Counted from the first letter of the stretch, positions 38,549 to 48,496 are shown. The stretch: 64,000 nucleotides of DNA from Wenzhouxiangella sp. AB-CW3 (GCF_014725735.1 NZ_CP061368.1:759225-823224); one strand, 5' to 3'. Program-made: numbers and translations. The notes: generated by a model from the sequence alone, not told the origin.

Positions 38549-40600
38549 ATGCTTCATCCGAGTTTGCTTTTTTACAGATCGCTGCAATCAGCCCTTATTG
38601 GCCTGCTCACGATTTTGACCAGCACGCTGGCGGCTGCCGGTGTGCTGCATCCCGGCCACAGCGGACACTGGTTTGTGCCCGAGCGCAGCGGTGAGGGCTG
38701 GGTGCTGGAGATCTTCGATGAGCAGCGGGCTTTGGTCTACTGGTTTACCTACGATGAGGATGGCGACCAGCGCTGGCTGATCGGAGATGGACAGATCGGT
38801 GAAGATGATTCGGGTTGGTATATCGCCTTTCCCGATATGTATCTCACCCGCGGGCCGGCATTCGGTCCAGACTTCGATGCCTCGTCTGTGCAGATCGAGG
38901 TGGTCGGGGACGGGAAAATGCGCTTCTCCGGTTGCGATAAGGGGCTGTTCCAGTTCGAGGGGCTGGGACAGGAGCTGGTCTTTCCTATCCAGCGCCTGAC
39001 CCGCATTATGGGTGCCGACTGCAGTGCTCCGCTACATGGCCGGCCGGGGGAGCCGTTGCAGCCTTACGCGGGACAGAGTGGCTCGTGGTTTGAGCCCGAC
39101 AGTTCCGGTCAGGGGGTTGCGCTGCAGTGGATGCCCGACGACACGGCGGTGGTGGTTTGGTTTACCTATGATGGTGATGGCGAGCAACAGTGGATGCTGG
39201 GCGTGGGCGAACTCGAAGGCGATCACCTTGTGTTTCCTGATCTGGAGTCTACTCGAGGCGGCAGATTCGGTGAAGACTTCGATCCGGACCAGGTGCAGCG
39301 ATTGCATTGGGGCGACCTGGAACTGGAGCTGAGCTGCAGTGGCGGCCGGGCCCGCTATTCATCCGACCGGTCAGGGTTTGGCAATGGCGAATTGGAGCTC
39401 GTTCCGCTGTCCCGACTGATGCGTCCCGCGGCTTGTCCGGCTGAGGTGCCTGAGATTGAGAGGCTCTACGATCTGGCCTATGTGGAGATACCTGTTCGCA
39501 ATGAAGGAGAGGATTACTCCTCTACGACTGAAGTCAAGCATATTGCTAAAGGCGGCACAGTGGCAGGTGTCACTCGACATACATTGAAAAGCCAAAACAG
39601 CTATCGGCTCTTTCCCGCCGGTGAGTCCGAGTGGCAGTCAATGGAAGACAATGGCTTTTCTGCCTTGCTGTTCTTTTCGGTCGATGGTATGACGGCAGCA
39701 TTCAACTACGATCACGGATGGACAGATGAAGGCTCAAGGCGTACCGAACCCAAGCTTTGGCTTCAGGAATCGGGGGTAATGCCCTTGCCGGGTCAGAACT
39801 TCTCTCGCGCATTGGTGCGTGGAGGTTCGACTGATGGCCGATGTCTGGTGGGTACGGGTCGAGTCGAGATGGATTTTGGCGAGCCCATTGTGCCGTGGAG
39901 ATGGATGGAGGAGTATGGTCAGCAGGAGTTGCCGACTCACGAAGGGGTGGGTGGGGGCACAGCAACGCCTCTGGCGTGTTCCAGCGATGCCCGCATTGTT
40001 ATCGGCAATCAGTTGCTGGATGAGAACGGATGGCGCCAGGATATCGCGATCCGCTGGGTTGGGGATGCCGAGCCGGAGCTCCTGTATGACAGTGAAGGTG
40101 CGCGATTGCGCTTTGCCCAGGCCTGCAACGCGGATTGCAGCCTGATCGTTGGCGGCGATCAGGTGGATCTCGACCCTGACCATCCGAATTACCGAGAGCC
40201 CTGGTACTGGACTGAAGCACATGGAGCCGTTTACCTTGGCATGCCGACCGATGCCCATCTAGTGGGGATGGCGCCGGCAACGGCGTGGGATGTCAGCAGT
40301 GATGGTAGCGTAATTGTGGGCAGCTATGTCGTAGAGAATCCTTGGGATGAGCCGAGCGGTACGCGCGCCTTCATATGGACGGAAGCCACCGGGCTTGTGG
40401 TGGTGCCCGATCTGCTGGCAGCCAATGATTTGGGTGACACGAACTGGAGCAGAATGGCAGCGGTCAGTGTCGCCAAAGGTAGTGATGACATCTGGGTGTT
40501 GCTGTCCGGTAGTTTTCGCAATCCCCCAGAGTCGGGTTTATACGACCGGCGAGCCGCAATACTGCACTTGTCGCCACGCCATGACAGTTGGTTTGATTAG
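38549..40600 (+). CDS. Secreted protein: tandem WFxP/WFTYD domain repeats plus HAF-like C-terminal region
   Basis: A 683-aa exported protein (hydrophobic LIGLLTILTSTLAAAG at the N-terminus). Two homologous units occupy residues ~32-160 and ~171-295: each starts G-x-SG-x-WF-x-P, then SG(E/Q)G, VYWFTYDEDGDQRWL or VVWFTYDGDGEQQWM, a TRG-x-x-FG-x-DFD segment and a cysteine. Residues ~310-683 carry irregular repeats of the kind seen in HAF-type beta-propeller proteins (DVSSDGSVIVGSYV, GTRAFIWTEATGLV). No catalytic residues are recognisable. RBS AGGGA precedes the ATG. It is probably co-transcribed with the protease, and may be its partner or substrate; that is inference. Confidence 0.75.
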   Translation: MLHPSLLFYRSLQSALIGLLTILTSTLAAAGVLHPGHSGHWFVPERSGEGWVLEIFDEQRALVYWFTYDEDGDQRWLIGDGQIGEDDSGWYIAFPDMYLTRGPAFGPDFDASSVQIEVVGDGKMRFSGCDKGLFQFEGLGQELVFPIQRLTRIMGADCSAPLHGRPGEPLQPYAGQSGSWFEPDSSGQGVALQWMPDDTAVVVWFTYDGDGEQQWMLGVGELEGDHLVFPDLESTRGGRFGEDFDPDQVQRLHWGDLELELSCSGGRARYSSDRSGFGNGELELVPLSRLMRPAACPAEVPEIERLYDLAYVEIPVRNEGEDYSSTTEVKHIAKGGTVAGVTRHTLKSQNSYRLFPAGESEWQSMEDNGFSALLFFSVDGMTAAFNYDHGWTDEGSRRTEPKLWLQESGVMPLPGQNFSRALVRGGSTDGRCLVGTGRVEMDFGEPIVPWRWMEEYGQQELPTHEGVGGGTATPLACSSDARIVIGNQLLDENGWRQDIAIRWVGDAEPELLYDSEGARLRFAQACNADCSLIVGGDQVDLDPDHPNYREPWYWTEAHGAVYLGMPTDAHLVGMAPATAWDVSSDGSVIVGSYVVENPWDEPSGTRAFIWTEATGLVVVPDLLAANDLGDTNWSRMAAVSVAKGSDDIWVLLSGSFRNPPESGLYDRRAAILHLSPRHDSWFD

Positions 40601-40628
40601 CGTTTGCCGACTTTGTTGACCCGGCAGG

Positions 40629-40720
40629 TATGATGGCGCCTGGGGGGCGATGGTTGCAGGTGAGGGGGTGTCGGGTGTTAAGTGTTGGGTGTTATGTGTT
40701 AGGTGTGAAGTGTGAAGGGG
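40629..40720. repeat. Right copy of the ~85-bp direct repeat with GTGTTAR heptamers
   Basis: ATGATGGCGCCTGGGGGGCG followed by GATGGTTGCAGGTGAGG and six heptamers (40675-40716; variants GTGTTGG, GTGTTAT, GTGTGAA) matches the copy at 36644-36730 in order and orientation. Confidence 0.85.
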
Positions 40721-40755
40721 CGGCGTTGGTCAGGGTGGGTGGTAGCGTACTGTTT

Positions 40756-40776
40756 CTAACACCTAACACCTAACAC
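40756..40776. repeat. Inverted heptamer run (CTAACAC) x 3
   Basis: Three perfect CTAACAC units are the reverse complement of GTGTTAG. With the heptamers at 40675-40716 they could form a stem-loop at the 3' end of the secreted-protein gene. The rest of 40777-40844 shows no feature. Confidence 0.85.
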
Positions 40777-40844
40777 CCATCTACACCCCCTTCTCCAAGC
40801 CACCGAGTGCGAAAAGCTCTCACCAATCCCCACTGATGCCGCCC

Positions 40845-42158
40845 TCACATCCCAACCGCAAACAGCCCGAGACACAGGATCAGTCCGGCCAGGGGCACGA
40901 CGACTGTCAGGGCGCCCATGGCGGGGTAGGCGGCGGCGTGGGTTTCGTTGCAGATGGCGCGGATGGTGGTGACCACGTAGCCGTTGTGGGGCAGGGAGTC
41001 CAGGGCGCCGGATGAGATGGCGACCACGCGATGGAGTTGGTCGGGGTCGACGCCCTGGTCCATGTAGTGGGGGCCGAGAATGGGCAGGGCGATGGCCTGG
41101 CCGCCGGAGGCCGAGCCGGTCATGGCGGCAATGGCCGAAACTGCGATCGCCGCACTCACCAGGCCGTTGCCCGGCATGCCGGTGACCCAGGTGACGGCTG
41201 CATCGAAAGCCGGCGAGACCTGGGCGACGGTGCCGAATCCGACCACAGCGGAGGTGTTGCCGATGGCGATCAGCGCGCCTACGCCGCCTTCGGTCATTGC
41301 TTCTCCGGGCTTGTGCAGGTGGCGCAGGTTGATCATGGCCGCGCCAATGGCGCCGGCCAGCAATGCCACGATCAGCGCCGAGGTGCCGAGGGCGTCATGG
41401 GTGGTGAAAGAAATTCCCAGCACCAGCATCAGGGGCACCGCAGCCAGCGCCGGATGGGGCAGGTTCTCGCGGCCGCTCTTGGGGTCGCCTTCGCGGTCTT
41501 CGAAGCATTCGCCGCGCTCGACCGCGCGCTTGAGCATCCAGCGCAGCCAGATGTAGCCGATCACCGCCATGAACACGGCGACAACCGCACTTGCTTCCCA
41601 GGCCGCCAGGGGGCTGGTGCCCAGGTGCTCGACCGGAATCCAGTTCTGGATCTCGGGTGAGCCGGCCGAGGTCATGGTGAAAGTCACCGAACCGAAGGCC
41701 AGGGTGGCCGGGATGAAGCGGCGCGGCAGGTCGGCATCGCGAAACAGTGCCAACGCCATGGGGTAGACCGAAAAGGCGACCACGAACAGGCTGACACCCC
41801 CGTAGGTCAGGACCGCGCAGGCCAGCACCACGGCCAGGGCTGCCTGTTTCGTCCCCAGGCGGGTGATGATCCAGCGTGCCACGCTGTCGGCGCCGCCGGA
41901 GGACTCCATGAACTTGCCGAACAGCGAACCGAGCAGGAAGACGAAAAACCAGGAGGCGATAAAGCCGGTAAAGCCGTTCATGTACTGCGTGACCAGGTCG
42001 GCCTGGCCCTCGGCGGCCAGCGGCGGCAGCAGGGCAATGCCGCTGGTCAGTGCCACGATCAATGCACACAGCGGCGTGGCCACGAAAAGGCTCATGCCAC
42101 GCATGACGAGTACGATAAGCAGCGCAAGGCCACCGAGCAGGCCGATCAGGCTGAGCAT
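40845..42158 (-). CDS. GntP-family permease
   Basis: A 437-aa inner-membrane protein with about twelve hydrophobic segments, typical of the GntP family of proton symporters for gluconate and related sugar acids or hydroxy acids. Recognisable parts are the N-terminal LVMRGMSLFVATPLCALIVAL, the FMESSGGADSVARWIITRLG loop, TMTSAGSPEIQNWIPVE and the late SASGGQAIALPILGPHYMDQG and SSGALDSLPHNG. It diverges from a TonB receptor, so the two may handle one substrate across the two membranes; the substrate is unknown. Confidence 0.9.
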   Translation of the reverse strand: MLSLIGLLGGLALLIVLVMRGMSLFVATPLCALIVALTSGIALLPPLAAEGQADLVTQYMNGFTGFIASWFFVFLLGSLFGKFMESSGGADSVARWIITRLGTKQAALAVVLACAVLTYGGVSLFVVAFSVYPMALALFRDADLPRRFIPATLAFGSVTFTMTSAGSPEIQNWIPVEHLGTSPLAAWEASAVVAVFMAVIGYIWLRWMLKRAVERGECFEDREGDPKSGRENLPHPALAAVPLMLVLGISFTTHDALGTSALIVALLAGAIGAAMINLRHLHKPGEAMTEGGVGALIAIGNTSAVVGFGTVAQVSPAFDAAVTWVTGMPGNGLVSAAIAVSAIAAMTGSASGGQAIALPILGPHYMDQGVDPDQLHRVVAISSGALDSLPHNGYVVTTIRAICNETHAAAYPAMGALTVVVPLAGLILCLGLFAVGM

Positions 42159-42345
42159 GATCTTGGTGTTCCGGTTTCAGGTTCGCATCCATGTTGGCAA
42201 CGCCAGGGTGCCGCGGGAACTGTACCAAGGTACAAGTTACAGCGATGGGCGGGCCGTCATAACCTTCATGCTGTCAGACCACCCGCTGCCGCGGCAGCCG
42301 GTCGGTCATCACCGAAAAAACAACACGGGACCCAAGGGATTCGCC
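42159..42345. promoter_or_regulatory. Divergent regulatory region of gntP-like and TonB receptor genes, with inverted repeat
   Basis: The 187-bp gap contains TGTACC-AA-GGTACA (42221-42234), a perfect 6-2-6 inverted repeat extending loosely to AACTGTACC/GGTACAAGTT. Centrally placed between divergent genes, it is a candidate operator for a repressor that is not encoded in the window. Confidence 0.5.
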
Positions 42346-44724
42346 ATGAAGATCAAAGCACTGTCCACACTCAGCCTGGCCATCATGCTGGCCTTGCACG
42401 GAGCGCAAGCCCAGGAACCGGACGGGGAGGAACGCGCCGAGTCCGAAGCGGCGGAGCAAGCTCGCACCATCGATACCATTCAGGTGACGGCTCGTCGTCG
42501 CGAAGAACAGATCATTGACGTGCCCGGCTCGCTGACTGCGGTGACGGCCCAGGAATTGTCGGATGCGGGTGCCCAGGACATCACCTACCTCAAGCAGTCG
42601 GTACCCAACACCACGCTCGAGGTCTCGCGGGGTACCAGCAATACGCTGACCGCTTTCATTCGCGGGATCGGTCAGCAGGATCCGGTCGCCGGTTTCGAGG
42701 CCGGGGTCGGGGTCTATATCGATGATGTCTATCTCAACCGGCCGCAGGGTGCGGTACTCGACATCTACGATATCGAACGCATCGAGGTGCTGCGCGGGCC
42801 GCAGGGTACGCTCTACGGTCGCAATACGATTGGCGGCGCGGTCAAGTACGTCACCCGGCGTCTTGACCACACGCCGCGGGCCAGTGTGCGGGCCAGCCTG
42901 GGCAGCTTCTCGCAACGCGACCTGGTGCTCAGTGGTGAAACACCGGTCAGCGACAGTTCTGCTGTTGGCGGGGCTGTTGCCAGTTTCAATCGCAGCGGTT
43001 TCGGGACCAACCTGTACCTGGACGAAGACAACTACGACAAGGATGTGATCGCGGCCCGGGCCCGCTGGGAATGGAGCCCGAGCGATTCGCTGTTCGTGCG
43101 CCTGGCCGGCGACTACTTCGAGGACAACTCGAACCCGGTTGGTGGTCATCGGCTGATCCCCGGCCTGTTCTCCGGAGCGCCGGTGCTCGACAACGTCTAC
43201 GATTCGCGCAGTGGTCTTGAAGGTCCGAACTTCACGGAAGCCTGGGGTGCGAGCCTGACCGTCGAATACGATATCAATCCGGAATGGCAGTTCAAGAGCA
43301 TCACGGCCTGGCGCGAAAACGAAAATACCCAGATGATCGATTTCGAGGCGCTGCCGGCGGCCGATCTGGATGTCGCCACCATCTACGACAACGAACAGTT
43401 CTCGCAGGAGTTTCAGCTGCACTTTTCCGGTGACCGGGTCAGTGGTGTGGGTGGTTTCTATTACCTGGATGCGAATGCCTTCGGACCCTTTGACGTACGC
43501 CTGTTCGAAACCGGTGAACTGATTGGTGCGCCGGGGCTGAATGCCTTCACCAAGGGCGATGTCGATACCGAAAGCTGGGCGGTATTTGCCGATGCCAGTT
43601 TCGACATTGGTGATTACCTGGGGATGGAAACCGATCTGGAGCTGACCCTGGGTGGCCGCTACACCAGCGACAAGCGCAGCTCTCGCGTGTTGCGCCAGAA
43701 CTTGCTTGGGCCCTCGGAGTGGTTCGGTGGTGATCCGGTCGTTCTGGAAACCACATCCGACTTCCAGGGCTCGGAAACCTTCACCGAGTTCACTCCCCGG
43801 GCCAGTCTGGCGTGGAAGCCGACGCAGGATCACAACCTCTATGTTTCCTTCAGCCAGGGCTTCAAGGGGGGCAGCTTCGACCCGCGCGGCCTGACCACCG
43901 CCGCACCTGACCTGACCGGCGATGGCGAGGTCACTGACGAAGACATCTTCCTGTTCATGCGCTTCGAGCCCGAGGAGGTCGACACCTGGGAAATCGGTGC
44001 CAAGTCCAACTGGGCCAATGGTCGCGTGACCAGCAGCCTGGCGCTGTTCCACAGCGACTACACCAATATCCAGGTGCCTGGCTCCATCGGCGTGGACACC
44101 ACCGGAGATGGCGTCTCCGACACCTTTGCCGGCGTCACGACCAATGCCGGCGCCGCCACGGTCAAGGGCGCGGAGCTGGAGTTGTCGGCCATTCTTGCCG
44201 ATGACTGGATTACCGGAGGTGATCGTCTGTCAACGGCCCTGGCACTGGGTTACATCGATGCCGGGTACGATGAGTTCATCACCTCGGTGACCGATCCGGC
44301 CACCGGCGACACCGCGCTGGAAGACGTGGCCGACCAGCGCGTGTTCCAGAATACGCCGGAGAACACGGCACACCTGAGCCTGCGTTACGACGTGCCCATG
44401 GCATGGTTCGGTACAGAGGGAGACTTCAGCATTCGAGGTGCGTGGTCGTATCGCAGCGAGACCCACCAGTTTGAAACACCCTCACAGTTTCTCGATCAGC
44501 CGGCCTATTCGCTCTATGACCTGAGCATGATCTGGATGCGTGCCGACGGCCGATTCGAGCTGGGGCTGCACGGTCGCAACCTGACCAACGAAGAGTACAA
44601 GGTCTCGGGCTATGTGTTTGCCACTCCCGATGGCACCGAGCCGACCCTGGGGCTGGAAGGCGTGATGAATGCCTTCTATGGCCCGCCAAGGACCTTTACG
44701 CTGACTGGAACATTCAACTTCTGA
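42346..44724 (+). CDS. TonB-dependent outer-membrane receptor
   Basis: A 792-aa receptor. Start ATG 42346 gives a signal peptide (LSTLSLAIMLALHGAQAQ); the frame is open further upstream without support. A TonB box-like IDTIQVTARRREE is followed by plug motifs PGSLTAVTAQEL, FIRGIGQQDP, VGVYIDDVYLNRPQG, IERIEVLRGPQGTLYGRNTIGGAV, then a long barrel ending TFTLTGTFNF with the terminal aromatic. This subtype is abundant in marine and xanthomonad-like bacteria and transports iron complexes, sugars or aromatic compounds. Divergence from the GntP permease hints at an organic acid, without proof. A strong terminator follows. Confidence 0.92.
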   Translation: MKIKALSTLSLAIMLALHGAQAQEPDGEERAESEAAEQARTIDTIQVTARRREEQIIDVPGSLTAVTAQELSDAGAQDITYLKQSVPNTTLEVSRGTSNTLTAFIRGIGQQDPVAGFEAGVGVYIDDVYLNRPQGAVLDIYDIERIEVLRGPQGTLYGRNTIGGAVKYVTRRLDHTPRASVRASLGSFSQRDLVLSGETPVSDSSAVGGAVASFNRSGFGTNLYLDEDNYDKDVIAARARWEWSPSDSLFVRLAGDYFEDNSNPVGGHRLIPGLFSGAPVLDNVYDSRSGLEGPNFTEAWGASLTVEYDINPEWQFKSITAWRENENTQMIDFEALPAADLDVATIYDNEQFSQEFQLHFSGDRVSGVGGFYYLDANAFGPFDVRLFETGELIGAPGLNAFTKGDVDTESWAVFADASFDIGDYLGMETDLELTLGGRYTSDKRSSRVLRQNLLGPSEWFGGDPVVLETTSDFQGSETFTEFTPRASLAWKPTQDHNLYVSFSQGFKGGSFDPRGLTTAAPDLTGDGEVTDEDIFLFMRFEPEEVDTWEIGAKSNWANGRVTSSLALFHSDYTNIQVPGSIGVDTTGDGVSDTFAGVTTNAGAATVKGAELELSAILADDWITGGDRLSTALALGYIDAGYDEFITSVTDPATGDTALEDVADQRVFQNTPENTAHLSLRYDVPMAWFGTEGDFSIRGAWSYRSETHQFETPSQFLDQPAYSLYDLSMIWMRADGRFELGLHGRNLTNEEYKVSGYVFATPDGTEPTLGLEGVMNAFYGPPRTFTLTGTFNF

Positions 44725-44759
44725 TATGCCGGAAGAAGGGGACTCGTCCGGCTCTCCAT

Positions 44760-44795
44760 GGCCCGGGATCGCACCAGCGCTCCCGGGCCTTTTTT
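44760..44795 (+). terminator. Intrinsic terminator of the TonB receptor gene
   Basis: GGCCCGGGA (44760-44768) pairs with TCCCGGGCC (44781-44789), a perfect 9-bp stem with a 12-nt loop, followed by six T residues. Confidence 0.92.
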
Positions 44796-44867
44796 CGAGC
44801 TGCTTCTTTTTTCGAAGCCGGGGTGATAGGGTCATTGAAACGTTTCGAACCAAAGGGAGGATTGTCC

Positions 44868-45911
44868 ATGATCCACCAGTTATCAGGAATGCGGTCACTG
44901 GCAGCCGGTCTCGCCGGCCTGTTGCTCGCTGCCACGGCATCGGCCGCCGAGCTGCGTTTGATTGACGGCGAGTACCGGGTCTACGAAAACGGCGTCCTGG
45001 TCGATCATCTGGCCGGTGCACGGGCGCTGCCGGATGACGAGCAGGTTGCGCTCACAGTGGCCAGTGCGATAGCCGAACCGACATCGCCAGGCGAGGATCA
45101 ACCAGGGGTGGCCATCGCTCAAGCCACCTGGACCTTCGAAATCGAGGTGGAACCGGACACCGATGAGCAGATTGGCGATCCGGTGTGCGTGGCCGTCGAC
45201 TACCAGGCCATGGCGGAAACGTCAGTCGAAGGTGAGCCCGCCTTGGCCGCCGCGGGCGCCGGTGGCCTGGAAGGCACCGCCGAGGCAGAAGCCGATGCCG
45301 ATGCCGGAACGGTGCAGGTCGGCGCTGGAGCACCGCCGGCAGCACTGTTGTCCGGCCAGGAAGAAACGAGCCTGCAGATTGAAACCGAGTTCCCCAACAT
45401 TGAGATACTCACGGGACAACAAGAGACGGCAAGCGAGCAGTATTACTTCATCGCGCAGATTGGCGATTTTGTCCAGCTGACAGCCGGTTCATATGCTGCG
45501 GCTGCGGCCATCTATCCCGGCAGTGCCGAGGCCGAAGCCTTGTCGTTCATGGAGGCCGAATTGCAGCCCGAGCCGCGGGATTGCCCGTTGACTCTGACAG
45601 CACTGGTCGTCAGCGCTGGTGGCAGTGTCGAGATTGGGACCGAGCAGCCTGACTATCGTTTCGGTGACGAGGTCGAAATCACGGCAGTGCCGGAGGAAGG
45701 CTGGCGCTTTGCCGGCTGGGGTGGCGATGCCGCAGGAATGAGCAACCCGCTCACCCTGACCATCAGCAACAATACCGAGGTGACCGCTTTGTTCGAGCTC
45801 GAACCACAACCCGTGCCGGTCAATCGGCCGCTGGCCTTGCTGATGGCAGCCGGCTTGATGATGCTCCTGGCCTGGGGTTTTCTGAGCCGCCGTCGGGGCT
45901 ACAGGGTCTGA
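44868..45911 (+). CDS. Exported protein with B-repeat-like domain and C-terminal membrane/sorting tail
   Basis: A 347-aa protein. The ATG at 44868 has RBS GGGAGG 7 nt upstream; signal peptide [16 protein letters not shown]. The middle is acidic and low-complexity. Residues ~240-305 ([41 protein letters not shown]) match the bacterial InlB-B-type repeat with its GWxFxGWxGD hallmark. The end is [13 protein letters not shown], a hydrophobic stretch, then [10 protein letters not shown], resembling IPTL-CTERM sorting tails. Function is unknown; a surface role is likely. Confidence 0.75.
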   Translation: MIHQLSGMRSLAAGLAGLLLAATASAAELRLIDGEYRVYENGVLVDHLAGARALPDDEQVALTVASAIAEPTSPGEDQPGVAIAQATWTFEIEVEPDTDEQIGDPVCVAVDYQAMAETSVEGEPALAAAGAGGLEGTAEAEADADAGTVQVGAGAPPAALLSGQEETSLQIETEFPNIEILTGQQETASEQYYFIAQIGDFVQLTAGSYAAAAAIYPGSAEAEALSFMEAELQPEPRDCPLTLTALVVSAGGSVEIGTEQPDYRFGDEVEITAVPEEGWRFAGWGGDAAGMSNPLTLTISNNTEVTALFELEPQPVPVNRPLALLMAAGLMMLLAWGFLSRRRGYRV

Positions 45912-45921
45912 TCAGCGCTGG

Positions 45922-45942
45922 CCCGCTCCGGTCCGGAGCGGG
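45922..45942. terminator. Hairpin downstream of the exported protein gene
   Basis: CCCGCTCCG-GTC-CGGAGCGGG is a perfect 9-bp stem 10 bp after the stop codon. No T-run follows, so it may be a factor-dependent terminator or an mRNA 3' stabiliser. Confidence 0.5.
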
Positions 45943-46011
45943 TCATTCCAGAACGGTTTCGGGGCCATTCATGCTGGCATGGCCGGGCATCTTCGGCGAC
46001 AATCTCCGGCC

Positions 46012-48261
46012 ATGAGCGACAGCAAGACAATTTCCGGCGATTTCGAACAACAACCCCTGCGCACCTACGCCGAGCGCGCCTATCTCGACTATGCCATGTA
46101 CGTGGTGCTCGACCGCGCCCTGCCGCACGTGGGCGACGGTCTCAAGCCCGTGCAGCGTCGCATCGTCTATGCCATGAGTGAGCTGGGCCTCTCGGCCGCC
46201 TCCAAACACAAGAAATCGGCGCGCACGGTCGGCGATGTGATCGGCAAGTTCCATCCGCACGGTGATTCGGCCTGTTACGAGGCCATGGTGCTGATGGCCC
46301 AGCCGTTTTCCTACCGCTATCCGCTGGTCGATGGTCAGGGCAACTTCGGCTCGCCCGACGATCCCAAGTCCTTTGCCGCCATGCGTTACACCGAGTCGCG
46401 CCTGGCCCCTTATGCCAAGACCTTGCTGGCCGAGCTGGGGCAGGGCACGGTCGACTGGGCGCCCAATTTCGACGGCACGCTCAAGGAGCCGAAGCTGCTG
46501 CCGGCCCGTCTGCCCAACCTGCTTCTGAACGGCGGGCAGGGCATTGCCGTGGGCATGGCCACCGACATTCCGCCGCACAATCTTCGCGAAGTGGTCTCAG
46601 CCTGTATTCGCCTGCTCGAAGCGCCGAAAAAAACCACCGTGGCCGACCTGTGCGAACACGTTCGGGCACCCGACTTTCCGGGGGGTGCCGAGATCGTCAG
46701 CTCCGGCGAGGAGTTGCAACAGGTCTACGAAACCGGCAACGGCTCGGTGCGCCAGCGGGCGCGATGGGAGCGCGAGAATGGCGAGATCATCATTACCGCG
46801 CTGCCGCACCAGGTCTCGCCGGCAAAGGTACTGGAGCAGATTGCCGGTCAGATGCAGGCCAAGAAGCTGCCGCTGGTGGCCGATTTGCGCGACGAATCCG
46901 ATCATGAGCATCCGACCCGACTGGTCATTGTGCCCAGAAGCAACCGCGTCGATCTCGAACAGCTCATGGATCATCTGTTCGCCACCACCGACCTGGAAAA
47001 GAACGCGCGCTTCAATCTCAACGTCATCGGCAACGACGGGCGCCCGGGAGTGCGCAACCTCAAGGCGCTGCTGCTGGAGTGGCTGGATTTTCGCCGACAT
47101 ACCGTCACCCGGCGCCTCGAGCATCGGCTCGACCAGGTCGTCGACCGGCTGCATGTGCTCGACGGCTTGCTGATTGCCTATCTCAATATCGACGAGGTCA
47201 TCCACATCATCCGCACCGAGGACGAGCCTAAGCCGGTGCTGATGGAGCGCTTCGGTCTGACCGGCACACAGGCCGAGGCCATACTCGAACTCAAGCTCAG
47301 GCACCTGGCCAGGCTCGAGGAGATGAAGATTCGTGGCGAGAAAGACGAACTCGAAGAAGAGCGCCGCGGCATCGAAGCCATCCTGGCCTCACCCAAGAAA
47401 CTCACCCGCCTGATTCGCGACGAGCTGCTGGCCGATGCCGAAACCTATGGCGATGATCGCCGCTCGCCCATTGTCGAGCGCGGCTCTGCCCGGGCGCTGA
47501 AAGAGACCGACCTGGTGCCGTCGGAACCGGTTACCGTGGTCTTGAGCGACAACGGCTGGGTGCGTGCGGCCAAGGGCCACGACATCAAGCCCGAAGAACT
47601 CAACTACCGGGCCGGCGATGACTTTCTGGCGGCCGCCCGTGGCCGCAGCAACCAGACGGCCTGCTTCCTGGATTCCACGGGTCGCAGTTATTCGCTGGTA
47701 GCCCATGAACTGCCCAGCGCGCGCAGCCTGGGCGAACCGCTCACCGGTCGCTTCGCGCCACCGGCCGGAGCGGGCTTTCGCAGTGTAGCCATCGGCGCGG
47801 AGGACGAACGCGTGCTGCTGGCCTCCTCGGCAGGCTATGGTTTCGTGACCCGGCTGGATAATCTGCACACTCGGCAAAAGGCGGGCAAGCAGGTGCTGAC
47901 CGTGCCCGATGGCGCCGGCGTTTTGCCGATTGCGCCGATCAACGACGCCGAAGACGGCGTGATCGTCTGCGCCACCACCGAAGGCTACCTGCTGGCTTAC
48001 TACGTGTGCGACCTGCCGGAGCTCAACCGCGGCAAGGGCAACAAGCTCATCAATATACCGCCCAAGGCACGCAAGGCCGGAGAGCAGATGGCCGGTGCCA
48101 TCGTGATTGCCCACGGCGAAGACTGCCTGGTCTGGGCTGGCCAGCGTTACCTCCGCCTGAGCTGGAACGACACTGAAAACTACTGGGGCGAACGCGCCCA
48201 GCGCGGCCGCAAACTGCCCAGAGGTTTCCAGAAAGTCACCCGCCTGAGCCTGGCCGACTAA
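46012..48261 (+). CDS. parC: DNA topoisomerase IV subunit A
   Basis: Type IIA topoisomerase subunit that decatenates daughter chromosomes with ParE. The start at 46012 gives 749 aa, close to E. coli ParC (752). Visible are [28 protein letters not shown], the quinolone-resistance region [15 protein letters not shown] with a serine at the usual quinolone-contact position, and [10 protein letters not shown] with the catalytic tyrosine. The C-terminal beta-pinwheel is present but short, and no GyrA box is seen, favouring ParC over GyrA. parE is not in the window. Confidence 0.95.
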   Translation: MSDSKTISGDFEQQPLRTYAERAYLDYAMYVVLDRALPHVGDGLKPVQRRIVYAMSELGLSAASKHKKSARTVGDVIGKFHPHGDSACYEAMVLMAQPFSYRYPLVDGQGNFGSPDDPKSFAAMRYTESRLAPYAKTLLAELGQGTVDWAPNFDGTLKEPKLLPARLPNLLLNGGQGIAVGMATDIPPHNLREVVSACIRLLEAPKKTTVADLCEHVRAPDFPGGAEIVSSGEELQQVYETGNGSVRQRARWERENGEIIITALPHQVSPAKVLEQIAGQMQAKKLPLVADLRDESDHEHPTRLVIVPRSNRVDLEQLMDHLFATTDLEKNARFNLNVIGNDGRPGVRNLKALLLEWLDFRRHTVTRRLEHRLDQVVDRLHVLDGLLIAYLNIDEVIHIIRTEDEPKPVLMERFGLTGTQAEAILELKLRHLARLEEMKIRGEKDELEEERRGIEAILASPKKLTRLIRDELLADAETYGDDRRSPIVERGSARALKETDLVPSEPVTVVLSDNGWVRAAKGHDIKPEELNYRAGDDFLAAARGRSNQTACFLDSTGRSYSLVAHELPSARSLGEPLTGRFAPPAGAGFRSVAIGAEDERVLLASSAGYGFVTRLDNLHTRQKAGKQVLTVPDGAGVLPIAPINDAEDGVIVCATTEGYLLAYYVCDLPELNRGKGNKLINIPPKARKAGEQMAGAIVIAHGEDCLVWAGQRYLRLSWNDTENYWGERAQRGRKLPRGFQKVTRLSLAD

Positions 48262-48321
48262 CAGGTCGGGTCCGGTATTGCGAGTATCCGGGCCATTGCG
48301 TGTGATTGACCCCGCCCGACA

Positions 48322-48418
48322 GTAGGCCGGTGCTGCGTCACCGGCGATCACCCGAGGTAGGCCGGTGCCGCGTCACCGGCGATTACTCAAAGTAGGCCGG
48401 TGCTGCGTCACCGGTATT
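48322..48418. repeat. REP-like palindrome array, three copies at 35-bp period
   Basis: GTAGGCCGGTG(C)(T/C)GCGTCACCGG begins at 48322, 48357 and 48392. Each copy contains CCGGTG...CACCGG, a 6-bp inverted repeat around a 6-nt centre. The same unit occurs twice more at 53542 and 53577, also 35 bp apart, on the far side of the next two genes. Spacers of 8-10 bp exclude a CRISPR array. Confidence 0.88.
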
Positions 48419-48496
48419 CCAGCCCAGAGTGAATCTGCAATTCATTCAGACGCTTACCATACGGTACCGAATGGCGAGCCTCCGTCAGCCCGAACC

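Noticed and set aside
48322-48418. Possible CRISPR array
   Set aside because: Repeats are palindromic, spacers only 8-10 bp and near-identical in length, the same unit recurs 5 kb away, and there are no cas genes.
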